64,000 nucleotides of DNA from assembly GCF_017813395.1 (NCBI RefSeq), contig NZ_JAGIZB010000015.1:1-64000 (forward strand). The letters run 5' to 3'. Every line of letters starts with the position of its first letter. Within the stretch, counting starts at the first letter, position 1. The translations under genes were made by a program, and so were the position numbers. Below are positions 36,615 to 46,353 of the stretch, in pieces. This stretch comes from Pararoseomonas baculiformis. GTDB lineage: Bacteria; Pseudomonadota; Alphaproteobacteria; Acetobacterales; Acetobacteraceae. A model generated the notes under the pieces. It was given only the letters and a program-made list of their open reading frames with translations. It was not told the DNA's origin and did no database searches.

Positions 36615-39263
36615 TCAGGCGGCCAGGGCGGCGCGGATGGCCGCGAGGGCTTCCGCGGATTTCTCGCCCTCGGGGCCGCCGGCCTGGGCCATGTCGGGGC
36701 GGCCGCCGCCGCCCTTGCCGCCGACGGCGGCGGAGGCGGCGCGGACGAGGGCGACGGCGTCGGCCTTGCCCTTCCCGGCCTCACCTACCGCGACGACGAT
36801 GCTGGCCTTGCCTTCCGCGGAGGAGACGAGGGCTACGACATCGGCGGTGCCGCCCTTGAGGATGGCCTCGGCGAGGGATTTCAGGTCGCGGGGCGGCACC
36901 TCCCCGAGGTCGCGGAGGGCGACCCGGAGTTCGGCGATGGTTTCCACCTCGGACGCGGCGCCGCCGGTGGCGAGCTTGCGGCGGAGGTCGGCCACTTCGC
37001 GCTCCAGCTTGCGGCGGTCCTCGAGCAGGGCGGCGACGCGGGCGGGGAGCTCGGTGGCGGAGACCTTGAGGGTGGCGGCGGCCTCGGTGAGGAGGCGCCC
37101 CTCCTCCTCGATCACGGCGAGGGCGGCGGGGCCGGTGACGGCTTCCACGCGGCGGACGCCGGCGGCGACGGCGCTTTCACCGACGATCTTGAAGAGGCCG
37201 ATATCGCCGGTGCGGGCGACATGGGTGCCGCCGCAGAGTTCCAGCGAATAGACGCCGTGCTTCGAGGTGGCCTCGGGGTCCTCACCCATGCCGACCACGC
37301 GGACCTCGTCGCCGTATTTCTCACCGAAGAGGGCCATGGCGCCGGCCTTGACCGCCTCGTCGGGAGTCATGAGGCGGGTGGTGACCTCGGTGTTCTGGCG
37401 GATGCGGGCGTTCACCTCCTGCTCGACCCAGGCCAGGTCCTCGGGGGACATGGGGGTGGGCTGGGAGACGTCGAAGCGCAGGCGGTCCGGGGCGTTGAGG
37501 CTGCCCTTCTGGGCCACATGCTCACCCATGCGGCGGCGCAGGGCTTCGTGCAGCAGGTGGGTGGCGCTGTGATGGGCGCGGATGGCGCTGCGGCGGTGAT
37601 GCGCGACCTCGGCCAGCACGGGGGCGCCGACATTCGCGGTGCCGTGCTGGACGATGCCGATATGGATGTGGAGGCCGAGCTTCTTCTGAGTGTCGCGGAT
37701 GGCGATCTGGAGGCCTTCGGGGCCGGTGATGAGGCCGGCATCGCCGACCTGGCCGCCGCTTTCGGCGTAGAAGGGCGTCTGGTTGAGGATGACGGAGACT
37801 TCCGTGCCCTCGGGGGCCGACTGGACCTCCTGGCCGTTGGCGACGATGGCGAGGATCGAGGCCTCGGCGCGTTCGGTGGTGTAGCCCTGGAATTCGGTGC
37901 CGGTGCCGAGCTTTTCCTTCAGGTCGAACCAGAGGGTTTCGGTGGCGGCCTCACCGGTGCCGGACCAGGCGGCGCGGGCGCGGCGGCGCTGCTCGGCCAT
38001 GGCGGTTTCGAAGCCGGCGGTGTCCACGGGGCGGCCCTCGGCGCGGAGGGCGTCCTGGGTGAGGTCCAGGGGGAAGCCGTAGGTGTCGTAGAGCTTGAAG
38101 GCGACATCGCCCGGGAGGGGCTGCTTGTCTCCGAGCCGGGCGGTTTCCTCGGCGAGGAGGCCGAGGCCGCGTTCCAGCAGCGAGCGGAAGCGGGTTTCCT
38201 CAAGGCGGAGGGTTTCGGTGATGAGGGATTCCGCGCGGACCAGTTCCGGATAGGCGGCGCCCATCTGGCGGATCAGCACCGGGACCAGGCGGGGGAGCAG
38301 CGGGTCCCGCGCGCCCATCATGTGGGCGTGGCGCATGGCACGGCGGAGGATGCGGCGGAGGACATAGCCGCGACCTTCATTGGAGGGGAGCACGCCTTCG
38401 GCGATGAGGAAGGCGCCGGAGCGGAGGTGATCCGCCACGACGCGGTGGCTGGCGCGGAAGGGGCCGTCGGGGTCCTGGCCGGTGGCCTCGGCGCTGGCGA
38501 GGATGATCGCGCGGAAGGTGTCCGTGTCGTAGTTGTCGTGGACGCCCTGGAGGATGGCGGTGAAGCGTTCCATCCCCATGCCCGTGTCGATCGAGGGGCG
38601 GGGCAGCGGGTTGCGGACCCCGGCCGGTTCCTCGAGGAACTGCATGAAGACGAGGTTCCAGATCTCGATGAAGCGGTCACCGTCCTCATCCGGGGAGCCG
38701 GGGGGGCCGCCAGGGATCTTTTCGCCGTGGTCGTAGAAGATTTCCGAGCAGGGGCCGCAGGGGCCGGTATCGCCCATGCGCCAGAAGTTATCTGACGTGG
38801 CGATGCGGATGATCTTTTCTTCCGGAAGGTTTGCGATCTTCTTCCAGAGGGTCGCGGCTTCCTCATCCTCATGGAACACCGTGACGAGGAGCTTTTCCTT
38901 GGGGAGGGCGAAGTCCTTGGTCAGCAGGGTCCAGGCATGGGTGATGGCCTGTTCCTTGAAGTAGTCGCCGAAGGAGAAGTTCCCCAGCATTTCGAAGAAG
39001 GTGTGGTGGCGGGCGGTGTAGCCGACGTTATCCAGATCATTGTGCTTGCCGCCGGCGCGGACACACTTCTGGGCGGTGGTAGCGCGGGTGTAGGGGCGCT
39101 TTTCGGCGCCGGTGAAGACGTTCTTGAACTGCACCATGCCGGAGTTGGTGAAGAGCAGCGTGGGATCGTTGCGCGGGACCAGGGGGCTGCTGTCCACAAC
39201 GGAGTGACCGTTGCGGGCGAAGTAGTCCAGGAAGGTGGCGCGAACGTCGTTGCTGCTGGTCAT
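36615..39263 (-). CDS. alaS: Alanine--tRNA ligase
   Basis: An 882-residue alanyl-tRNA synthetase of normal length. The N-terminal class II catalytic domain includes [16 protein letters not shown] and [17 protein letters not shown]. The editing domain has [12 protein letters not shown] and the Zn-site Cys/His pair in [16 protein letters not shown]. The C-terminal C-Ala domain ends with [14 protein letters not shown]. It charges tRNA-Ala and clears mischarged Ser and Gly. In many alphaproteobacteria alaS lies next to recA; here about 3.2 kb of accessory DNA separates them. Confidence 0.98.
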   Translation of the reverse strand: MTSSNDVRATFLDYFARNGHSVVDSSPLVPRNDPTLLFTNSGMVQFKNVFTGAEKRPYTRATTAQKCVRAGGKHNDLDNVGYTARHHTFFEMLGNFSFGDYFKEQAITHAWTLLTKDFALPKEKLLVTVFHEDEEAATLWKKIANLPEEKIIRIATSDNFWRMGDTGPCGPCSEIFYDHGEKIPGGPPGSPDEDGDRFIEIWNLVFMQFLEEPAGVRNPLPRPSIDTGMGMERFTAILQGVHDNYDTDTFRAIILASAEATGQDPDGPFRASHRVVADHLRSGAFLIAEGVLPSNEGRGYVLRRILRRAMRHAHMMGARDPLLPRLVPVLIRQMGAAYPELVRAESLITETLRLEETRFRSLLERGLGLLAEETARLGDKQPLPGDVAFKLYDTYGFPLDLTQDALRAEGRPVDTAGFETAMAEQRRRARAAWSGTGEAATETLWFDLKEKLGTGTEFQGYTTERAEASILAIVANGQEVQSAPEGTEVSVILNQTPFYAESGGQVGDAGLITGPEGLQIAIRDTQKKLGLHIHIGIVQHGTANVGAPVLAEVAHHRRSAIRAHHSATHLLHEALRRRMGEHVAQKGSLNAPDRLRFDVSQPTPMSPEDLAWVEQEVNARIRQNTEVTTRLMTPDEAVKAGAMALFGEKYGDEVRVVGMGEDPEATSKHGVYSLELCGGTHVARTGDIGLFKIVGESAVAAGVRRVEAVTGPAALAVIEEEGRLLTEAAATLKVSATELPARVAALLEDRRKLEREVADLRRKLATGGAASEVETIAELRVALRDLGEVPPRDLKSLAEAILKGGTADVVALVSSAEGKASIVVAVGEAGKGKADAVALVRAASAAVGGKGGGGRPDMAQAGGPEGEKSAEALAAIRAALAA

Positions 39264-39357
39264 GGTGCGGTTTTACTTCCGATTCCTCGCGGGAACGCGA
39301 CCGGGGCGTTTACCGCGGAGGGGGCCGGTGCGTCGAGGGTGCGCGGGGGCGTGGGGT

Positions 39358-39948
39358 TCATGGCCAGGCGAGGCGCACGGTGCGGGGGATACGGGTGCGG
39401 CCGAGGGCGGCCCTGGCCAGGGCGGCGAGGCTTCGGAAGTGGTCCTTCGCGGTTTGGAACTGGCGTTTCGTGCGCGGCACCGGGGGTGGCGGGAGGCGGG
39501 CGAGGGTTTCGGACAAATGGGGATCCGGCAGGAGCCAGGGTGGGCCGTTCAGCGCCGTGCGGAGGCCGAGTTTACGGATGAGGAGAAGGAGAGGCATGCC
39601 GCCGAGGCGTGCGGCGCGGCGTGTGGCGCGGCAGATGGCGTATTCGATCTGACGCAGGGGGTGGTTGGGGGCGGCATCGGCCAGGGCTTCGAGCAGGCGG
39701 TGCCAGAGGCCGGCGTGGGTGAGGCGGCGGAAGAAGCGGGCGACGGTATCGGGTTTGCCGTAGTGGCTGGGGAGGTTCTTCCAGGGTTCGCCCGGGGTGT
39801 GGGCGAGGTGGAAGATGGCGTTCATGCGGGAGCGGAGATCGGCGATGCGGCGGCCCTGGGGGGAGCGGGGCAGGACGTAGGGGAGGAGGGCGTGCCACTG
39901 GAGATCGGTGAGGGGGGCGAAGGGGCGGGGTAGAGTGAGGCGGGACAT
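39358..39948 (-). CDS. Transposase N-domain-only protein (IS5-type, DUF4096-like)
   Basis: A 196-residue protein whose first 100 residues match the N-terminal helical domain of IS5-family transposases: LTDLQWHALLPYVLP, RRIADLRSRMNAIFHL, WKNLPSHYGKPDTVARFFRRL and GLWHRLLEALA. The catalytic DDE domain that should follow is absent; the basic C-terminal part (about 120-196) is unlike a DDE fold. Codon use matches the host, not the A/T-rich gene next to it. The ATG at 39948 has TAGGAG 8 bases upstream. I see no terminal inverted repeats around it. It may be a truncated transposase or a domesticated DNA-binding protein. Confidence 0.65.
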   Translation of the reverse strand: MSRLTLPRPFAPLTDLQWHALLPYVLPRSPQGRRIADLRSRMNAIFHLAHTPGEPWKNLPSHYGKPDTVARFFRRLTHAGLWHRLLEALADAAPNHPLRQIEYAICRATRRAARLGGMPLLLLIRKLGLRTALNGPPWLLPDPHLSETLARLPPPPVPRTKRQFQTAKDHFRSLAALARAALGRTRIPRTVRLAWP

Positions 39949-39972
39949 GGACACAACTCCTACTTCAGCGAT

Positions 39973-39999
39973 TTATTAGGAATTTCCGCCTTCTGTCAA
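39973..39999 (-). promoter_or_regulatory. Candidate promoter of the transposase-like gene
   Basis: Read on the minus strand, a perfect -35 hexamer TTGACA (39994-39999) is followed after 15 bases by TAATAA (39973-39978), 25 bases before the ATG at 39948. The -35 is consensus but the -10 and the spacing are weak. Confidence 0.35.
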
Positions 40000-40080
40000 G
40001 TTTGTCATGTCGTCGCTCGACGATCTCGCGCCAGAGCTCCGACATTCGAATATAAAGAGCTGTCTCAAGAAGGAACTCCC

Positions 40081-41934
40081 ATGCGACTGCTGAAAGCTAA
40101 AGTGAAGGGTTATCAGTCCTTCGAAGATTCTGGAGAGATATTTTTCCAAGATCGGACCAACTTAATTGTTGGCCAAAACAATGCCGGAAAAAGTGCGCTC
40201 CTACGGTCGTTAACTTCCCATTTTAGTGACGATCGACATCGTACTCCTGAGCGTTGGGAGGCGTTTCGACTACCACTACCTGAGGTAAACTTGACCTTAT
40301 CGGTAAACGGTGCAGAAATCCGGTCAGCAATCTTGCAGAGCAACTCACCCCAGGTTATTCCGATAGCGCAAGACCAGTTATTCGATGGAGTAGGATTTGT
40401 ACAAAATTTCCTGCAGATGAAAAGCCTTGAGATAACTCTGAGGAGGGCCGCCGGCCAGCAATTCACCAGCTCCTATCCAACCCACGGTCTTTTTTATCAT
40501 GCACCCGAATCACCTCAGTACGGCGTTACTCTGTACCCGCAGAATGGCGACGTTATCATCCAAATGAATGACAAGAGCGGCGACACGCTAGCTGGCCTTA
40601 TCGGACATGCATGGGAACAGGATATGTTCCACTTCACCGCCGAGCGCATGACGATTGGTGAATCATCTTACGGATATGCCACTCGTCTGCTGCCTAATGC
40701 AGGAAATCTCCCCAACGTTCTACACACGCTCTACACAGAACGTTGGAATGTTTTCCAACGCCTTGTCGGGCACGTGAAAGATGTGTTCTCGACAGTTGGC
40801 AACCTCAGCGTTCGCATACGACCAGAAAACAACAATATTGAGGTTCGTGTGTGGCCCACCGAAGATATGGAACGGGTAGAATTAAGCTTTCCTCTCAACT
40901 CCAGCGGAACTGGAGTGTCACAGGTTGTCGCCATCCTCGCCGCCATCATGACACGGGAGAGCGCGACAATCATCATCGACGAGGTAAATAGCTTCTTGCA
41001 TCCTGCAGCAGTCAAAGCTCTCCTTCGAATTTTGCAAACGAATTACTCAAATCACCAGTATATTATCTCGACTCATTCGCCGGAAGTTATTAGTTACAGC
41101 AACACCACAACTGTCCACCTTGTAAAACGGCGCGGCTACAGTTCCTCGGTGGAACTCCTAAATCTCTCGGAAGTCGGAAATTTTCAAGATGTAGCTCAAC
41201 ACCTTGGTGTCTCTATGTCCGATGTATTCGCCGCCGATCGTGTCATTTGGGTAGAAGGACCCACAGAGGAAATCTGCTTTCTATACTTGTACAGAGAGCT
41301 TGTTGGTCCGCTACCACGGGGTCTGATTATCAGCTCCGTTGCGGCAACTGGTGACTTCAACTCCAACAAGAGAGATCCCGCGATTGTATTCGATGTTTAT
41401 AACCGTCTAGCGAGCGCAACTGCCCCCTTGGTGGCCTCGGTGATTTTCAGCTTTGATACAGAGAAATTGACCGAAATCGAAAAAAACGAAATGCGCCGAG
41501 CGTCGAGAAATCGACTCCACTTCCTTCCAAGGAGACATCTCGAATGCTATTTACTGAATGCAGAAGCAATTGCAGATTTCATTAATACAAAGTTGCGTCA
41601 GACGGCAGAGACAGTCAACCCGGCTCAGGTTCAAGAGATATTAGTAAGGCTAGCGAGTGCACGCCCATTTTTAATCCGGGAATGGTCTGGCGACTTGCGT
41701 GATACGGAGTGGCTGGCTCGAGTAGACGGAGCCAATCTAATCAAAGCAGCATGCAGTGAAATTTCCTCAAATAGAGCACCGTTCGCCAAGAACAAAGACT
41801 CGCTGCATCTGCTTCGGTACATAGTAAAAAACTCACCAGAATTCGTAAGTTCCTTAAGAGATTACGTTTCCGATCTTGTAGAAACAGCATCCAAATCCGA
41901 TAATGAACAAGTTGGAACCGCACCCGCAACCTAG
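40081..41934 (+). CDS. OLD-family ATP-dependent endonuclease-like protein (AAA ATPase + TOPRIM)
   Basis: A 617-residue protein with an SMC/ABC-like ATPase followed by a TOPRIM nuclease domain, the OLD-family layout. Walker A GQNNAGKS is at 31-38, signature SGTGVSQ at 275-281, Walker B TIIIDEVNSFLHP at 296-308 and the switch His at 332 (STHSPE). The TOPRIM part has VEGPTEE (391-397), SFDTEK (457-462) and HLECYLLN (486-493). OLD proteins cut DNA and several act in phage defence or RecBCD sensing. Codon use is strikingly A/T-rich against its neighbours, a sign of horizontal transfer. AAGGA precedes the ATG. No helicase (as in Gabija) or reverse-transcriptase partner is adjacent, so it appears to be a stand-alone system. 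Confidence 0.85.
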   Translation: MRLLKAKVKGYQSFEDSGEIFFQDRTNLIVGQNNAGKSALLRSLTSHFSDDRHRTPERWEAFRLPLPEVNLTLSVNGAEIRSAILQSNSPQVIPIAQDQLFDGVGFVQNFLQMKSLEITLRRAAGQQFTSSYPTHGLFYHAPESPQYGVTLYPQNGDVIIQMNDKSGDTLAGLIGHAWEQDMFHFTAERMTIGESSYGYATRLLPNAGNLPNVLHTLYTERWNVFQRLVGHVKDVFSTVGNLSVRIRPENNNIEVRVWPTEDMERVELSFPLNSSGTGVSQVVAILAAIMTRESATIIIDEVNSFLHPAAVKALLRILQTNYSNHQYIISTHSPEVISYSNTTTVHLVKRRGYSSSVELLNLSEVGNFQDVAQHLGVSMSDVFAADRVIWVEGPTEEICFLYLYRELVGPLPRGLIISSVAATGDFNSNKRDPAIVFDVYNRLASATAPLVASVIFSFDTEKLTEIEKNEMRRASRNRLHFLPRRHLECYLLNAEAIADFINTKLRQTAETVNPAQVQEILVRLASARPFLIREWSGDLRDTEWLARVDGANLIKAACSEISSNRAPFAKNKDSLHLLRYIVKNSPEFVSSLRDYVSDLVETASKSDNEQVGTAPAT

Positions 41935-42046
41935 CGACCAGCGCTGCTTGCAATCAACCTTTTAGGCTGGGAGCAATGGTGATCTAGGCAGACCCATTGG
42001 GGAGGATCGAAGTGCGTAGGTAGCATTGTAGACGGACCTCTCCCCC

Positions 42047-42403
<357 letters not shown>

Positions 42404-42438
42404 AGGCCCCTGCCCCAGTGCCGGTCAGCAGCAACGAA

Positions 42439-42468
42439 AAGGGCCGCACCCCGTGAGGTGTGGCCCTT
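42439..42468 (-). terminator. Intrinsic terminator of recA
   Basis: On the minus strand AAGGGCCACACC and GGTGCGGCCCTT form a 12-base-pair stem with one G-U-type mismatch and a 6-base loop. A T-rich tail (TTCGTT) follows. It lies 24 bases after the recA stop. Confidence 0.7.
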
Positions 42469-42492
42469 CGTCGTTCAGCGCTGTCGCGCGGA

Positions 42493-43530
42493 TCACTCCG
42501 CCGCGGCGGCTTCCTCGGCGTCCGGGGTGGTCATCATGGCGTTGGCCACGACGCCCGCCTGTTCGCGGATGCGGCGCTCGATGCTGTCCGCCAGGGTGGG
42601 GTTGTCCCGCAGGAACTGCTTGGCGTTCTCGCGGCCCTGGCCGATGCGCTGGCTGTCGGCCGAGAACCAGGCGCCGGACTTCTCGACCACGCCGGCCTTC
42701 ACGCCGAGGTCGATGAGCTCACCGACCTTGGAGACGCCTTCGCCGTACATGATGTCGAACTCGACCTGCCGGAAGGGCGGGGCCATCTTGTTCTTCACCA
42801 CCTTCACGCGGGTCTGGTTGCCGACGACTTCTTCCCGATCCTTGATCTGGCCGATGCGGCGGATTTCCATGCGGATGGAGGCGTAGAACTTCAGCGCGTT
42901 GCCGCCCGTGGTGGTCTCCGGGTTGCCGAACATGACGCCGATCTTCAACCGGATCTGGTTGAGGAAGATCATCATGCAGTTGGAGCGGCTGATGGAGCCG
43001 GTCAGCTTACGCAGTGCCTGGGACATGAGGCGGGCGTGGAGGCCGACATGGCTGTCGCCCATTTCGCCTTCGAGTTCCGCGCGCGGCACGAGGGCGGCGA
43101 CGGAGTCGATGACGAGCACGTCGATGGCGCCGGAGCGGACCAGCGTATCGGCGATTTCCAGGGCCTGCTCACCGGCATCGGGCTGGGAGATGAGAAGGTT
43201 GTCCACATCCACGCCGAGCTTGCGGGCGTAGCCGGGGTCGAGGGCGTGTTCCGCGTCGATGAAGGCGCAGGTGCCGCCCTTCTTCTGGGCTTCGGCGACG
43301 GCCTGGAGGGCCAGGGTGGTCTTGCCCGAGGATTCCGGCCCGTAGATCTCGATGATGCGGCCCTTGGGGAGGCCGCCGATGCCGAGGGCGAGGTCGAGGC
43401 CGAGGGAGCCGGTGGAGATGACCTCCACCTCCTCGTTCATCTGCTTGCCCCCCATCCGCATGATGGAGCCCTTCCCGAAGGAGCGCTCGATCTGGGAGAG
43501 AGCGGCTTCGAGAGCCTTGTTCTTATCCAT
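42493..43530 (-). CDS. recA: Recombinase RecA
   Basis: A 345-residue RecA. Walker [10 protein letters not shown] lies near residues 66-74, and the L2 loop region [19 protein letters not shown] is intact. It forms filaments on single-stranded DNA for homologous recombination and triggers LexA cleavage in the SOS response. It has its own upstream region with an SOS box about 150 bases before the start and an intrinsic terminator after the stop, so it is a single-gene unit between the CckA-like kinase gene and the accessory DNA. Confidence 0.98.
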   Translation of the reverse strand: MDKNKALEAALSQIERSFGKGSIMRMGGKQMNEEVEVISTGSLGLDLALGIGGLPKGRIIEIYGPESSGKTTLALQAVAEAQKKGGTCAFIDAEHALDPGYARKLGVDVDNLLISQPDAGEQALEIADTLVRSGAIDVLVIDSVAALVPRAELEGEMGDSHVGLHARLMSQALRKLTGSISRSNCMMIFLNQIRLKIGVMFGNPETTTGGNALKFYASIRMEIRRIGQIKDREEVVGNQTRVKVVKNKMAPPFRQVEFDIMYGEGVSKVGELIDLGVKAGVVEKSGAWFSADSQRIGQGRENAKQFLRDNPTLADSIERRIREQAGVVANAMMTTPDAEEAAAAE

Positions 43531-43677
43531 TTTGGGAAGTGCCCTTTGCGATCGGTGGACGCTTTCCGGCGTGCCACCGGCGGATGAGGGGGCGGGGTTT
43601 CACGCCGCGACCTCACGCGCTTGTTAACCAGCCGAAGTGATCGCGCACAAGCGGTGGCGACGACTCCGGTCCGGGAT

Positions 43678-43692
43678 GTTCATATTACGTTC
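43678..43692 (-). promoter_or_regulatory. SOS (LexA) box upstream of recA
   Basis: The plus strand reads GTTCATATTACGTTC, an exact GTTC-N7-GTTC, which is the LexA operator form of alphaproteobacteria. It lies 148 bases upstream of the recA ATG and 14 bases after the stop of the kinase gene. A GTTAACCA sequence (43622-43629), which contains a CtrA-type TTAACC half-site, lies between it and recA. Confidence 0.8.
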
Positions 43693-43705
43693 CTGGGGTG
43701 AAAGT

Positions 43706-45295
43706 TCAAGCTCCGTCGGCGGTCTGGGGGAGGCTGGCGACGATTTCGACGAGCTGGGCCGGGCGGTAGGGCTTGGGGAGGAAGTTGATGCCTTCCCGCG
43801 TCATGTCGGCGCCGAGGGCGGCTTCGGCGTAGCCGCTGGTGAGGATGATGGGGAGGGTTGGGAGGTGGGTTCGGGCGGCACGGGCGAGCGCCATGCCGTC
43901 CAGGCCGGGCATGGCGATATCGGAGATCATGGCGGCGGGGTGGAGGCCGGATTCGAGGAGTTCGAGGGCGGCTTCGCCGTCCTCGGCCTGGGTGACCTGG
44001 TGGCCGGCGCGTTCGAGGGCGGTGGCGGCGAGGCGGCGGAGGGGGGCTTCGTCGTCCACCAGGAGGATATGGGCCTGGGGCGGGGTTGTGGCGAGGGGTG
44101 TGGGCGCGGGGGTGGCGGGGTGTTCGGCGGGATGTTCGGCGGGGGCTTCGTGGCGCGGCAGGTGGATGCGGAAGCGGGTGTGGCCCGGGCGGGAGGTGAT
44201 CTGCAGGGCCCCGCCGGACTGGCGGAGGATGCCGTGGATGGTGGCGAGGCCGAGGCCGGTGCCGCCTTGGTTGGCGCGGGTGGTGAAGAAGGGTTCGAGG
44301 ATGCGGGGGAGGATGTCCGGCCGGATGCCGGGGCCTGTGTCGGTGATGTCGAGGACGGCCCAGCGGCCCGGAGGAAGCGGGTCCGGGAAGCCGGGTTCTT
44401 CCTGGAGGGAGATGGCGGTGTCCGTGGCGATGGTGAGGGTCCCCTGCCCTGCCATGGCGTCCCGCGCATTGGTGGCGAGGTTGAGGAGGACCTGATCGAG
44501 CTGGACGGGGTCCACGCGGACGCGGCGGCCGAGGGCGGCGGGGCGGAATTCCAGGGCGATGCGCGGGCCGAGGAGGCTGCGCAGCATGGGGATGGCGGCG
44601 GCGACGGCTTCGTCGAGGTCGAGCACGCGGGGTTCGAGTTGCTGGCGGCGCGCGAAGGCGAGGAGGCGGCGGACGAGGGCGGCGCCGCGGGCGGCGGCAT
44701 CCTGGGCGGGGCGGAGTTCCGGGGCGGCGGCGGGGGCGGCGAGGATGGCGGCGTCCATGGCGCCGAGGATGATGGCGAGGAGGTTGTTCACATCATGCGC
44801 GATGCCGCCGGCGAGCTGGCCGATGGCGCGGAGGCGTTCGCCGGCCTCGGCTTCCTCGCGGCGGCGGCTGCGTTCGGAGAGGTCCTCGGCGAGGAGGAGA
44901 TGGCGGCCGGCGGGAAGCGGGGCGAGGCGCAGGAGGGCGAGGATAGGGGGGCGGCCTTCCGGGGCGGCCAGGGGGGCTTCCAGCGGGGTGGTGCCGCCCT
45001 GTTCGAGCCATGGGCGCAGGGTGGCGCGGGCCTGGGGGTCGAAGAGGGAGAGGGCGGGGGTGCCGGGGCGGAGCGGGAGGGAGGGGCCGAGCATGTCCCG
45101 CAGCGCCGCGTTGGTGCGGAGGATGGAGGCGGCGGAATCGAGGAGGGCGGCGCCTTGCGGCAGGGCTTCGAGCAGGGCGTGCAGGGTGGGATCCACGGGT
45201 GGCTCGGCGGCGCCTTTCTTGCGCGGGAAACCCAGGATTGTCCGGACGCCATCGGCCATGGCGCGGAGCCTAGAACGAAGCGCCCGGCGGCGCAT
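43706..45295 (-). CDS. Hybrid sensor histidine kinase, CckA-like
   Basis: A kinase of up to 529 residues: a PAS-like region (about 35-140), HisKA with the phosphoacceptor His at 167 in GIAHDVNNLL (CckA signature GIAHDFNNLL), a HATPase domain with NLATNARDAM, TDTGPGI and GGTGLGL, and a C-terminal receiver domain with Asp at 459 (MISDIAMPG). CckA feeds the ChpT-CtrA cell-cycle and motility relay of alphaproteobacteria. Unlike classical CckA, no membrane helices are visible. The ATG at 45295 overlaps the flhB stop in TGATG; ATG at 45259 (MADGVRTILGF) is the better start by codon use. Confidence 0.85.
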   Translation of the reverse strand: MRRRALRSRLRAMADGVRTILGFPRKKGAAEPPVDPTLHALLEALPQGAALLDSAASILRTNAALRDMLGPSLPLRPGTPALSLFDPQARATLRPWLEQGGTTPLEAPLAAPEGRPPILALLRLAPLPAGRHLLLAEDLSERSRRREEAEAGERLRAIGQLAGGIAHDVNNLLAIILGAMDAAILAAPAAAPELRPAQDAAARGAALVRRLLAFARRQQLEPRVLDLDEAVAAAIPMLRSLLGPRIALEFRPAALGRRVRVDPVQLDQVLLNLATNARDAMAGQGTLTIATDTAISLQEEPGFPDPLPPGRWAVLDITDTGPGIRPDILPRILEPFFTTRANQGGTGLGLATIHGILRQSGGALQITSRPGHTRFRIHLPRHEAPAEHPAEHPATPAPTPLATTPPQAHILLVDDEAPLRRLAATALERAGHQVTQAEDGEAALELLESGLHPAAMISDIAMPGLDGMALARAARTHLPTLPIILTSGYAEAALGADMTREGINFLPKPYRPAQLVEIVASLPQTADGA

Positions 45296-46350
45296 CAGGC
45301 GGGCGGGCGGCGGCGGGCGCGCCAGATGAAGGCGATGATCTCGGCGACGGCCTGGTAGTGCTCGGCGGGGATTTCGGTGTCGAGTTCCAGCTTGAAGAGG
45401 GCGCGCGCCAGGGGTGGGTTGGAGACGAGCGGGACGCCGGCCTCGCGCGCCTTTTCGCGGATTCGGGCGGCCACCTCGTCGGCGCCCTTGGCCAGGATCT
45501 TCGGGGCGGCGCTGGAGCCTTCCTCATAGCCGAGGGCGACGGCGTAATGGGTGGGGTTGGTGATGACGACGGCAGCGCGTGGAACGGCGGCGAGCATGCG
45601 CTGCCGGGCCTGCTTCTGCCGGATGGCCTTCTGCTTCGCCTTCACATGGGGATCGCCCTCGCTGTCCTTCGCTTCCTCCTTCATGTCCTGGCGGCTCATG
45701 CGCAGGCGGCGGAGGTGGCGGAAGCGGGTGAGGAAGAGGTCCGCCGCGGCGATGAGGGCAAAGGCCGCGAGGGTTGCGGCGACGAGGCGCATCGCTTCAT
45801 CGGTGATGGCGGAGAGGAGCGCGGCGGGGGGCTGGTGAAGCAGGGATTCCAGCCGTTCCGGAGCGCCGCCGACATGCCAGATCGCGCCAGCGACGAGGGC
45901 CATCTTGAGCAGGGTCTTCAGGAACTCGATGACGGCGTCCATCCCCAGCAGGCGCTTGAGGCCGGCCAGGGGGGAGATGCGCGAGAGCTGCGGCGCGAGC
46001 CCTTTTCCGGAGACGAGGCCGCCTGTCTGCAGAAGGGTGGTGGCGAGCGCGCCGAGGGCGGCGGCCGAGAGCACGGGCAGCAGCACATGGGTGGAGGGAA
46101 GCAGGACTGCCCAGGCCTGTTCCGGGGTGAGCTGATGCGCGTGCTCCAGGATGCGTCGCAGGGCGCGCAACAGATCTCGGCCGAGGGTGGGCAGCGCCAA
46201 GCCGGCGGCGAGCACGGCGGCGGCGAGCGCCACAAAGCCGGAGAGTTCGCGCGAGTTGGGAGCCTGGCCCTCTTCCCGGGCTTTCTGGAGGCGCCGGGCG
46301 CTGGGGGCTTCGGTCCGGTCCTCGGATTCGTCGCTGCCCTCTTCGGCCAT
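45295..46350 (-). CDS. flhB: Flagellar export switch protein FlhB
   Basis: A 351-residue FlhB. Four membrane segments (about 35-210) are followed by a cytoplasmic domain with the autocleavage motif NPTH at 265-268 (VVITNPTHYAVAL). Self-cleavage there switches the export gate from rod/hook to filament substrates. It follows fliR by 3 bases and couples to the CckA-like gene through TGATG. Confidence 0.96.
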   Translation of the reverse strand: MAEEGSDESEDRTEAPSARRLQKAREEGQAPNSRELSGFVALAAAVLAAGLALPTLGRDLLRALRRILEHAHQLTPEQAWAVLLPSTHVLLPVLSAAALGALATTLLQTGGLVSGKGLAPQLSRISPLAGLKRLLGMDAVIEFLKTLLKMALVAGAIWHVGGAPERLESLLHQPPAALLSAITDEAMRLVAATLAAFALIAAADLFLTRFRHLRRLRMSRQDMKEEAKDSEGDPHVKAKQKAIRQKQARQRMLAAVPRAAVVITNPTHYAVALGYEEGSSAAPKILAKGADEVAARIREKAREAGVPLVSNPPLARALFKLELDTEIPAEHYQAVAEIIAFIWRARRRPPA

Positions 46351-46353
46351 GCT

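Noticed and set aside
37221-38795. Plus-strand frame of 524 codons opposite alaS
   Set aside because: Antisense to a certain housekeeping gene; composition follows from alaS codons.
39264-40080. Complete IS5-type insertion sequence
   Set aside because: No terminal inverted repeats, no target duplication and no DDE domain could be found.
40081-41934. Gabija (GajA) assignment
   Set aside because: No UvrD-like helicase (GajB) gene is adjacent on either side; only the general OLD-family call is supported.
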